Part shown: positions 1 through 5,278 of the stretch, piece by piece | How the letters are laid out: every line of letters starts with the position of its first letter | Numbering within the stretch: the stretch's first letter is position 1 | Assembly (NCBI GenBank): GCA_002405875.1 | Contig: DHMR01000040.1 | Span: forward strand, 1-5,278 | Reading direction: 5' to 3' | Source: a bacterium UBA4637 | GTDB taxonomy: Bacteria; Bacteroidota; Bacteroidia; Bacteroidales; Bacteroidaceae | DNA length: 5,278 nucleotides | Made by a program: the position numbers and the translations under genes | The notes under the pieces: model-generated | Told to the model about the DNA's origin: nothing | What the model saw: the letters and a program-made list of their open reading frames with translations, nothing else | Database searches by the model: none

Positions 1-19
1 CCAACTGAACTAACGCACC
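1..19 (-). tRNA. 5' end of a tRNA, probably tRNA-Asp (cut by window edge)
   Basis: Read on the minus strand, these 19 bases fit the start of a tRNA. They give a seven-base 5' acceptor strand (GGTGCGT, 19 to 13), U8 and A9, the D-stem strand GTTC (10 to 7), and the start of a D-loop (AGTTGG). The TAGTTCAGT-GG pattern is typical of bacterial tRNA-Asp, but the anticodon lies outside the window, so the amino acid is an inference. A promoter-like element at 71-102 reads toward it. Confidence 0.72.
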
Positions 20-24
20 AAAAT

Positions 25-41
25 GAGTTATCATTTAACTC
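25..41 (-). other. Small stem-loop just upstream of the tRNA
   Basis: A perfect 6-bp inverted repeat (GAGTTA / TAACTC) encloses a 5-base loop. It ends five bases before the predicted mature 5' end of the tRNA at 19. It would lie in the tRNA precursor leader if transcription starts at the element at 71-102. It may be a leader structure affecting RNase P processing, or chance. No terminator-type T-run of useful length follows it, only four Ts. Confidence 0.4.
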
Positions 42-70
42 GCTTGAGGTTCATTTCTCATTTGCGGTTG

Positions 71-102
71 CAAAGGTACTACAAAAATTTGAATCCACCA
101 AT
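71..102 (-). promoter_or_regulatory. Bacteroidota-type promoter for the left-hand tRNA
   Basis: On the minus strand, TACCTTTG (78 to 71) matches the Bacteroidota -7 consensus TAnnTTTG exactly. The -33 box is weaker: ATTG (102 to 99), three of four matches to TTTG, with a 20-base spacer. Transcription would start near 64 and run into the tRNA at 19. The same TACCTTTG box occurs ahead of cstA, which supports the reading. Confidence 0.6.
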
Positions 103-118
103 TTTTTCTGCAACTTTT

Positions 119-637
119 TTACAAAAATATTTGAAAAACTTTTGCCGAGCGGTATCTATCCCCATCAAAAAGCCAGTCTCTCAGCACGGTATTCGTCTGA
201 AATCCAAAGCTTTCCATCATTTTCAAGCAATTTTTGTTATTTTCGGGTACAATAGCAAAAATTTGATGTAAATGGAGGATATTCTTGCTATACTCTAATA
301 TTTTTCGCAAAGCAAGCGAAGCATACCCTTGGTGTCGGTAGGCTTTTTGGATAACAATGCCGAGTTCCGCCCTTCGATGGACGGGAGAAAAATTGACCAA
401 GTCAACAATGCCTATGGTCATCCTATCCTCGTTTTCAAGCATCAGACGAACCTGTTTGTCTGCAAAGATGTCGCCCGAAGAACTCGTAATGTAATCCAAC
501 AAGAGATTTCTGGAATAAGGAACATTGGTCGTACCCACGCCCCATATCTGCTCATCGTTCTCGATGTCGTACAGAAATTCCAAGTCCTCAGGCTCCAAAG
601 CCCGAAGAAAAACCCTCGAATTTTGTTTCTTCATCAT
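119..637 (-). CDS. GNAT-family N-acetyltransferase (SpeG/RimL-like)
   Basis: Predicted cytoplasmic enzyme that transfers an acetyl group from acetyl-CoA to an amine. With the start used here it has 172 residues, the usual size for a single-domain GNAT. The N-terminal VFLRALEPEDLEFLY and the central PVHRRAELGIVI closely resemble the SpeG (spermidine acetyltransferase) and RimJ/RimL group. The acetyl-CoA pyrophosphate loop is RHQGYA, about residues 101-106, fitting R/Q-x-x-G-x-A. The C-terminal PENNKNCLKMMESFGF is the usual GNAT motif B region. The substrate (polyamine, ribosomal protein or sugar amine) cannot be decided. Several in-frame ATGs exist at 658, 649, 646, 637 and 634. I chose 637, two bases after the glycosyltransferase stop, because family members have only a few residues before the VFLR strand. 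The 658 start would add seven residues and overlap the upstream gene by 20 bases. It is the last gene of the run. Confidence 0.88.
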   Translation of the reverse strand: MMKKQNSRVFLRALEPEDLEFLYDIENDEQIWGVGTTNVPYSRNLLLDYITSSSGDIFADKQVRLMLENEDRMTIGIVDLVNFSPVHRRAELGIVIQKAYRHQGYASLALRKILEYSKNILHLHQIFAIVPENNKNCLKMMESFGFQTNTVLRDWLFDGDRYRSAKVFQIFL

Positions 638-638
638 G

Positions 639-1844
639 CTATCCATCATAAATTTCATTTTCTGTTATCATCTTTCCGCTATCCCAATGATAGAAAGCCA
701 TCCTTACCATCGGGTTCGTGTTCGTCACAAAAAGGGAGAATATTTGCTCGTAGCCAAACTCTCGGGTGTCGAAAACCCAATACTGAACCAACTGGCTGTC
801 TTCTTCCTGTTGTCGAGAATGCTCCCTGAAAAAATCTATCGTTAGACGCTCCTTGTCACAAACGAAACACTTCGCCAGCAAACCTTTTTGGGAAGCTAGT
901 TTTTTCCCCGTCTCTACCATCGCCTCACTTCCGACGAAGACAAACAGCGGATTCTTCCATTCTTCGGTGACAAATCCCAAACTTTTACGTGCCTTTGCCA
1001 CTTGCATGTGAAGCAAGGCCATGCACGCCTTTGCATAAATAGCCATCTTGATAGGTAAACTGACGATGAGCGACAACCCCGAGTAATGCTTTTGGAAGAA
1101 TATCAACATGGCTTCGTAAAAGACATGTACATAACGGAAGCTGGACTTCTGGGTACTTTCCCCTTTGTAATGCAAGATCAAAGAAGGGAGGTAATAATTG
1201 GTGAAACTACCTTTCATGATACGGTAAGAAAGGTCAATGTCCTCCCCATACATGAAGAAGTCCTCATCCAAGCAACCAACTTGCCTCAAGGCCTCACGCC
1301 TCAGCATGCAAAAGGCGCCACTCACGACTTCGATTGGAGCCGGAGCGTCCCACGGCAACCCACTCATATAATAATGTCCGAATCGCCTGCTCTTCGGATA
1401 GCGAGCACACAATCCTACCATCTTATAAAAAGCGACCATCGGCGTAGGCAATCCTCTCCTACTCTCCAAGGCGGAGGCTCCCGAAACATCCAGCATCCTG
1501 ACACCCAACGAACCGGCATCAGGATGAGCATCCATAAAAGACAGAGCGTCCGAAACGGTATGCTCACCAACGATTGTGTCCGGATTCAGCAAAAGCACAT
1601 AGTCGGAGGAAGTCCCGCGAATCGCCAAGTTATTGGCTCTGGCAAAGCCCAAATTATGAGAGCTAGCAATGAAGTGAACTTGTGGAAAGGTGTCCGAAAG
1701 ATACTCCACCGTTCCATCCTTGGAGTGATTGTCCACCACATAAACCTCAGCGTCCAAGCCGCACAAAGCTTGATCCAGCGCAGAGAGGCACTGCTCCAGA
1801 TAATACTTGACATTGTAACTGACAATAACTACAGTAAGTTTCAC
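639..1844 (-). CDS. Family 2 glycosyltransferase (rhamnosyltransferase-like) with extra C-terminal domain
   Basis: Predicted inverting GT-A glycosyltransferase of 401 residues. It probably adds a sugar from a nucleotide-sugar donor to an envelope glycan at the inner face of the cytoplasmic membrane. Visible motifs are the first strand VVIVSYN (5-11), VVDNHSKDGT (36-45) for nucleotide binding, LLLNPDT (84-90) at the metal-binding DxD position, and FFMYGEDIDLSYR (196-208) carrying the likely catalytic acidic residues. This pattern is that of WbbL/RfbF-like rhamnosyltransferases. A hydrophobic stretch at about 255-280 may attach to the membrane. Residues of about 298-401 lie beyond the usual GT2 fold and look like an alternating strand-helix domain. 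I chose the GTG start at 1844 because it places four residues before VVIVSYN and overlaps the stop of the preceding gene as GTGA. A longer frame from GTG 1883 would put 13 unlikely residues in front. Donor and acceptor are unknown. Confidence 0.9.
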   Translation of the reverse strand: MKLTVVIVSYNVKYYLEQCLSALDQALCGLDAEVYVVDNHSKDGTVEYLSDTFPQVHFIASSHNLGFARANNLAIRGTSSDYVLLLNPDTIVGEHTVSDALSFMDAHPDAGSLGVRMLDVSGASALESRRGLPTPMVAFYKMVGLCARYPKSRRFGHYYMSGLPWDAPAPIEVVSGAFCMLRREALRQVGCLDEDFFMYGEDIDLSYRIMKGSFTNYYLPSLILHYKGESTQKSSFRYVHVFYEAMLIFFQKHYSGLSLIVSLPIKMAIYAKACMALLHMQVAKARKSLGFVTEEWKNPLFVFVGSEAMVETGKKLASQKGLLAKCFVCDKERLTIDFFREHSRQQEEDSQLVQYWVFDTREFGYEQIFSLFVTNTNPMVRMAFYHWDSGKMITENEIYDG

Positions 1845-2287
1845 TTGGCAACAGACTCTACATCCTCCGTCTCGGAATAACACCTAGACATGGAAGGATA
1901 GATAAAGAAAAGACATAAAAAAAGGATAATGGCCATATAGCCAAAAGCCGGAGACATGGTCTGATAATACATAAATGTATTGATCAACATGGGCACACAG
2001 AGCATATTCAAGCGTGCCGTCCCCCAGGGAAGCAAAGAAGAGCCCTTGCCCTGAACAAGCTTTCTACGGATGACTTTGATCGAGAAAAGCTTCAATGCGA
2101 CAGGTATGCACAGAATGGTTACGATCTCCATCAATATCTGCATCAAGAATTCCCCTTGAACATCACAGGCTATCGGTTCCAGCAGCTCCAGTTCATAGAG
2201 CAAGACCAACAGGATGGCAATGGCCAGCATCAACCAAAAGTTGACCATCAAGATCCGTTGTGTAAATTTCAAATCCAATTCTTTCAT
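1841..2287 (-). CDS. Four-helix integral membrane protein of unknown function
   Basis: I do not recognise the family. The 148-residue product has four hydrophobic segments, at about 12-32, 47-68, 92-108 and 113-131. A basic cytoplasmic-type loop lies between the second and third (KVIRRKLVQGKG, 71-82), and the tail is short and acidic (SETEDVESVAK). No catalytic motif, signal peptide or metal site stands out. With even helix number and positive loop between helices 2 and 3, both ends are likely cytoplasmic. The gene starts 37 bases after the recR stop. The ATG at 2287 (MKELDLKF) follows an A-rich stretch; earlier starts, ATG at 2317 or TTG at 2335, would add 10 or 16 unlikely hydrophilic residues. 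Its stop overlaps the GTG of the glycosyltransferase gene by four bases, so the two are probably translated together. A role as membrane partner of that enzyme is inferred only from this arrangement. Confidence 0.78.
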   Translation of the reverse strand: MKELDLKFTQRILMVNFWLMLAIAILLVLLYELELLEPIACDVQGEFLMQILMEIVTILCIPVALKLFSIKVIRRKLVQGKGSSLLPWGTARLNMLCVPMLINTFMYYQTMSPAFGYMAIILFLCLFFIYPSMSRCYSETEDVESVAK

Positions 2288-2324
2288 TTTAAACGTTTTA
2301 CATTTACCCCAAGTCATGCCACAA

Positions 2325-2936
2325 TCATTGGCCAAATGGAGTACGGTTTAGGATAGAGCGACCGAGCGTCACCTCATCCGTGTATTCCAATTCATTGCCG
2401 ACCGATATTCCTCGGGCGATAACGGAGAGTTTGACTGGATAGTCTGCCAACTTACGGGACAGGTAGAAGTTGGTGGTGTCCCCCTCCATCGTGCTGCTAA
2501 GAGCCAAGATTACCTCCTCCACATTCCCTTGGGCCACTCGTTCTACGAGAGAATCAATCTCCAAGTCAGCAGGTCCGATACCATCCATCGGAGAAATGAT
2601 TCCCCCCAGCACATGGTACAATCCATGGTATTGCTGTGTGTTCTCGATGGCCATCACATCCTGAATATTCTCAACGACACAGATGAGCGATCTATCACGA
2701 CGAGGGTCGCTGCATATCGGACAGACATCGGTATCGCTGATGTTATGGCAGACCTTGCAGTATTTCACGTTGGCCTTCATCTGGGCTATCGAATTGACAA
2801 ACTGCGATACGGATTCGTCGCTCTGCCGAAGGGTATGCAGGACAAGGCGCAAGGCAGTCTTGCGCCCTATCCCTGGCAATTTGGCAAATTCACTCACGGC
2901 TTTTTCCAACAAAGCCGAAGGATACTGTTGAACCAT
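2325..2936 (-). CDS. recR: Recombination mediator protein RecR
   Basis: RecR works with RecO (and RecF) to load RecA onto SSB-coated single-stranded DNA during gap repair. The 203-residue length is normal for the family, and all domains are present. The helix-hairpin-helix is [12 protein letters not shown] (20-31). The zinc finger has Cys60, Cys63, Cys72 and Cys75 (CKVC and CPIC). The Toprim domain spans about 83-178, with Glu89 in VVEN and a [12 protein letters not shown] segment at 148-159. The C-terminal [13 protein letters not shown] (183-195) is the family's highly conserved end. The ATG at 2936 overlaps the TAA of the upstream outer-membrane protein gene by one base (TAATG), which fixes the start and suggests translation by re-initiation. 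Nothing in the sequence suggests damage. Confidence 0.98.
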   Translation of the reverse strand: MVQQYPSALLEKAVSEFAKLPGIGRKTALRLVLHTLRQSDESVSQFVNSIAQMKANVKYCKVCHNISDTDVCPICSDPRRDRSLICVVENIQDVMAIENTQQYHGLYHVLGGIISPMDGIGPADLEIDSLVERVAQGNVEEVILALSSTMEGDTTNFYLSRKLADYPVKLSVIARGISVGNELEYTDEVTLGRSILNRTPFGQ

Positions 2937-3418
2937 TACAAATACACTCCTACACCGATACGCAGACCAATGGTAGAATAGTCTGAGTGATTCTTGAAAC
3001 TTTGGTCATAATAGAGAGCCGGCTCGATGGTCACGGTCTTGCTGACAAAGAAGGCATATCCCACTTCCACGCCAGGCATCACGTCATTGTAACTTCCCGT
3101 ATGTATAAACTTTGCGCCAGCACCCAGGTACAAACCATTCTGGATGATATAGTATCTACCTTGCGCCCCTACACTCACATAGTCTTTCACGCCATCCTTA
3201 CCTGTATGCTGATACGAGAGTTGCCCCACTCCCATCAAGTTGTCGGCAAAGAGATAACCAGCCTGACCTTGTATTCCGAGATTCAAGTCACTTGTGCCAT
3301 TATAGCTCAAGTTGAGCCCCGAAAGAGAAGCACCACAATATACCTTACCCTGCTCAAACTGTGCATGGGCAGCCAATGCTACCATGAAAGACGCACACAA
3401 CAAAGCGATTTTTTTCAT
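2936..3418 (-). CDS. Small outer-membrane beta-barrel protein
   Basis: Predicted secreted protein of 160 residues. It begins with a lysine pair, a hydrophobic core ([13 protein letters not shown]) and a signal peptidase I site after AHA at about residue 19. The mature part is about 140 residues of alternating polar and hydrophobic strands rich in Gly, Tyr and aromatic residues (for example [64 protein letters not shown]). That is enough for about eight strands, as in the OmpA/OmpX-like small-barrel superfamily. There is no OmpA peptidoglycan-binding domain. The last residue is Leu, not the frequent Phe. Function is unknown. I chose ATG 3418; ATG 3424 and TTG 3433 are also in frame and add two or five residues. 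It lies 52 bases after the cstA stop with no clear terminator or strong promoter between, and its stop overlaps the recR start. Confidence 0.85.
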   Translation of the reverse strand: MKKIALLCASFMVALAAHAQFEQGKVYCGASLSGLNLSYNGTSDLNLGIQGQAGYLFADNLMGVGQLSYQHTGKDGVKDYVSVGAQGRYYIIQNGLYLGAGAKFIHTGSYNDVMPGVEVGYAFFVSKTVTIEPALYYDQSFKNHSDYSTIGLRIGVGVYL

Positions 3419-3470
3419 ACGCATAATCTTCAATGTGTATTAGTTAATAAATATATGTAGAGAGCATCCT

Positions 3471-4991
3471 CTATCGAGTGACGCTCTTCTGATACTTGAG
3501 ATACCAAGAGAAGAACCAAACCAAGGCTACCACCAAGACCACGACACTTCCCGTGTAGGAGATGCCACTGCTCAATGCCAACGCCTCAGGCGACACGAGC
3601 AAGAAGGTGGAGCAGACTACCGTCATGAACACGGCAGGTATCAAGGTCAAGACAAATGGCTTCTTCTGCTGAACCATGTATACCGTCAAAGTCCACAAAG
3701 TAAATACGGACAAGGTTTGGTTGGCCCATCCGAAATATTGCCAGATGACATTGAATCCATCCGGATTCTCCATCTGCCAGACCAAGATGCCAACGGTGGC
3801 GGCAAACAGAGGGATGCAGACATACAGGCGCTTACGCATGGAGCGCTGTTCGAGTCCGATGAACTCAGCGATAATCAGTCGCGCACTTCTCAACGCGGTA
3901 TCACCACTGGTGATAGGAGCTGCGACGACACCGAGCAAGGCGAGGATGCCACCAGCCACGCCCAGCCAGCTAGAGCAAACTATCTTGACCACCGTCGGAG
4001 CCTTGAAATATTGCACCAATGTCTTTCCGCCATCAGCCTGGGCTATAAAGTCCTGTGCTGCCTGAGCGTCGATGCACTCACGCCATCCACCGTAATAGAA
4101 GAAGTACATCGACACCGTAGCCCAAATCAAGGCGACGACACCTTCCGTAATCATGGCGCCATAGAAAATAGGACGTCCCATTTTCTCGTTCTTCATACAG
4201 CGAGCCATCAAAGGGCTCTGGGTGGCATGGAATCCACTGATGGCACCACAGGCAATCGTAATGAACAGGCATGGGAAGAGCGGACTTCTCTGCATGAAAG
4301 ACTCCGTGCCCAACCAAGAAGGATTATCATTCAAGTTGCAGCTGGAGAGATTGCTCCAAAGTTCAGGCAGCGAAGGCCATTTCACGAACAAGCCCACCAT
4401 CAAGGCGGCGGCCATGAAGAGAAGCGAGAAGGCAAAGAGTGGATAGACCTTGCCAATGATCTTGTCGATAGGCAACAAAGTTGCTATGATGTAGTAAACA
4501 AAGATGGCAATAATCCAGAACATCTGGCTTCCCCAGATATCCTTTAAGATGACGGCAGGACTATACACAAACACGGCTCCCACCATCATCAGAAGCAAGA
4601 CGGAGAACACAAGCATCACTTTCTTGGTTCTTCCGCCCAAGTACTTACCAACTAGCTCCGGCAAGCCCGCGCCTCCATTTCGCAAACTAAGCATGCCACT
4701 CATATAGTCGTGCATGGCACCTGCGAAAATGCAGCCAAAAATGATCCAAAGATAAGCCACCGGACCATACCAGGCTCCCATGATGGCACCGAATATAGGT
4801 CCCGTGCCCGCAATATTCAGAAATTGAATCATAAAAATCTTCCAGGAAGGAAGTACCATGAAGTCGACCCCGTCAGCCTTTGTCACTGCAGGAGTCGGAC
4901 GGTCGTCAGGACCAAACGTATGTGCTATAAACTTTCCGTAGAGCATATAGCCAAGCACTAAAGCTATAAGACTCAGAATAAAACTAACCAT
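3471..4991 (-). CDS. cstA: CstA-family carbon starvation / pyruvate-peptide transporter
   Basis: Polytopic inner-membrane transporter of 506 residues. The CstA family includes E. coli CstA and BtsT, which take up peptides or pyruvate when carbon is scarce; the substrate here is not shown by the sequence. Family motifs are well kept: FLNIAGTGPIFGAIMGAWYG (57-76), MHDYMSGMLSLRNGG (93-107), CGAISGFHATQSPLMARC (248-265), APITSGDTALRSARLIIAE (358-376) and WQYFGWANQTLS (417-428). I count roughly a dozen or more hydrophobic segments, starting with residues 1-20. The protein is shorter than the roughly 700-residue E. coli members, but the core is complete and this shorter form is not evidence of truncation. 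The start at 4991 gives an immediate first membrane helix and follows an A-rich leader of about 60 bases without a strong Shine-Dalgarno. A canonical promoter lies at 5062-5092. It is the first gene of the run. Confidence 0.95.
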   Translation of the reverse strand: MVSFILSLIALVLGYMLYGKFIAHTFGPDDRPTPAVTKADGVDFMVLPSWKIFMIQFLNIAGTGPIFGAIMGAWYGPVAYLWIIFGCIFAGAMHDYMSGMLSLRNGGAGLPELVGKYLGGRTKKVMLVFSVLLLMMVGAVFVYSPAVILKDIWGSQMFWIIAIFVYYIIATLLPIDKIIGKVYPLFAFSLLFMAAALMVGLFVKWPSLPELWSNLSSCNLNDNPSWLGTESFMQRSPLFPCLFITIACGAISGFHATQSPLMARCMKNEKMGRPIFYGAMITEGVVALIWATVSMYFFYYGGWRECIDAQAAQDFIAQADGGKTLVQYFKAPTVVKIVCSSWLGVAGGILALLGVVAAPITSGDTALRSARLIIAEFIGLEQRSMRKRLYVCIPLFAATVGILVWQMENPDGFNVIWQYFGWANQTLSVFTLWTLTVYMVQQKKPFVLTLIPAVFMTVVCSTFLLVSPEALALSSGISYTGSVVVLVVALVWFFSWYLKYQKSVTR

Positions 4992-5061
4992 TTTTACTAT
5001 TTCTTTTATATTGACTTGATAGACAAAAAGTAAATTTCCGAATTGTCTTACAAATTTCGCA

Positions 5062-5092
5062 CAAAGGTACGATTTATATTTTAAATAACAAA
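5062..5092 (-). promoter_or_regulatory. Canonical Bacteroidota promoter of cstA
   Basis: On the minus strand the -33 box TTTG (5092 to 5089) and the -7 box TACCTTTG (5069 to 5062) are separated by 19 bases. Both match the Bacteroidota primary sigma consensus (TTTG, then TAnnTTTG) exactly. Transcription should start near 5055, giving a leader of about 60-65 bases before the cstA ATG at 4991. The leader is AT-rich, and I see no clear operator repeat or riboswitch in it. Confidence 0.85.
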
Positions 5093-5174
5093 GTTATTCG
5101 GCATTTTTTTATCAAAAAGAAAGAAAAATGGATTCTGCATCGCACTCCGACAAGGCACAGGACAAACACATACA

Positions 5175-5211
5175 AAAAAAGAGGAAATCCATAACGAATT
5201 TCCTCTTTTTT
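5175..5211 (-). terminator. Intrinsic terminator after tRNA-Lys
   Basis: A perfect 14-bp inverted repeat (AAAAAAGAGGAAAT at 5175-5188, ATTTCCTCTTTTTT at 5198-5211) encloses a 9-base loop. Read on the minus strand the GAGGAAAT hairpin is followed by seven Ts (5180 to 5174), directly after the tRNA 3' end. It is symmetrical, with a T-run on the plus strand too, so it could stop transcription from either side. It separates the tRNA transcript from the cstA promoter. Confidence 0.88.
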
Positions 5212-5212
5212 G

Positions 5213-5278
5213 TACACCCTTAGGGATTCGAACCCTAGACCCACTGATTAAGAGTCAGTTGCTCTACCAACTGAGCTA
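5213..5278 (-). tRNA. tRNA-Lys (anticodon CTT), lacking its first seven bases at the window edge
   Basis: The minus strand gives U8-A9, a D-arm closed by GCTC/GAGC, and an anticodon stem ACTGA/TCAGT around loop CTCTTAA. The anticodon CTT (5252 to 5250) reads the lysine codon AAG. A T-arm TAGGG-TTCGAAT-CCCTA follows, then the 3' acceptor strand AGGGTGT (5220 to 5214) and discriminator A at 5213. The bases after it are CAA, so CCA is not encoded and must be added. The missing 5' strand should read ACACCCT outside the window. Confidence 0.96.

Noticed and set aside
83..106. Inverted repeat AAAAATT / AATTTTT after the acetyltransferase stop as a terminator
   Set aside because: The 7-bp stem is A/T only with a 10-base loop and would be too weak; it also overlaps the promoter element ahead of the tRNA.
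1086..1880. Long plus-strand open frame (264 codons) opposite the glycosyltransferase
   Set aside because: Its translation has no domain logic, and the opposite strand carries all GT2 motifs. It is an antisense shadow.
2291..2298. Palindrome AAACGTTT between recR and the membrane protein gene as an operator
   Set aside because: An 8-bp AT-rich palindrome is expected by chance and its flanks do not extend the symmetry.
3456..3472. Short AGAG-GATG-CTCT hairpin after cstA as a terminator
   Set aside because: The stem has only four clean pairs and no T-run follows, so it is not convincing as a stop.
3717..4547. Long plus-strand open frame (276 codons) opposite cstA
   Set aside because: The product is a polar His/Gln/Arg-rich mixture with no recognisable motif, while the minus strand encodes a complete CstA.
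1..5278. tRNA genes at both edges as borders of an integrated element
   Set aside because: The two tRNAs are different genes, no direct repeat of a tRNA end is seen, and the genes between include housekeeping recR and no integrase.

Overview
The window looks like ordinary chromosome from a member of the Bacteroidota, most likely the order Bacteroidales. Three things point there: a textbook Bacteroides-type promoter (TTTG, 19 bases, TAnnTTTG) ahead of the large transporter gene, A-rich start regions with little Shine-Dalgarno sequence, and a small outer-membrane barrel protein whose signal peptide ends in AHA-Q. Species cannot be assigned from the sequence alone.

Everything reads on the minus strand, so the order of transcription runs from high to low coordinates. 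At the right edge is most of a tRNA-Lys (anticodon CTT), followed by a strong 14-bp hairpin terminator at 5175-5211. A promoter at 5062-5092 then starts a compact run of six genes: a CstA-family transporter (3471-4991), a small outer-membrane beta-barrel protein (2936-3418), the recombination protein RecR (2325-2936), a four-helix membrane protein of unknown function (1841-2287), a family 2 glycosyltransferase (639-1844), and a GNAT acetyltransferase resembling SpeG/RimL (119-637). After a short AT-rich gap, a second promoter-like element (71-102) and a small stem-loop (25-41) precede the first 19 bases of another tRNA, probably tRNA-Asp, cut by the left edge.

The genes are tightly packed. 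The barrel gene and recR share one base (TAATG), the membrane protein and the glycosyltransferase share four (GTGA), and the acetyltransferase starts at or inside the end of the glycosyltransferase gene. No convincing terminator or strong promoter is visible between cstA and the acetyltransferase, so one transcript is plausible, though the members have no obvious common pathway. The membrane protein and glycosyltransferase are the most likely functional pair, probably in envelope glycan synthesis.

I see no mobile element, CRISPR array, toxin-antitoxin pair or defence system. The points most worth a second look are the extra C-terminal domain on the glycosyltransferase, the uncharacterised membrane protein coupled to it, and the coupling of recR to an outer-membrane protein gene.
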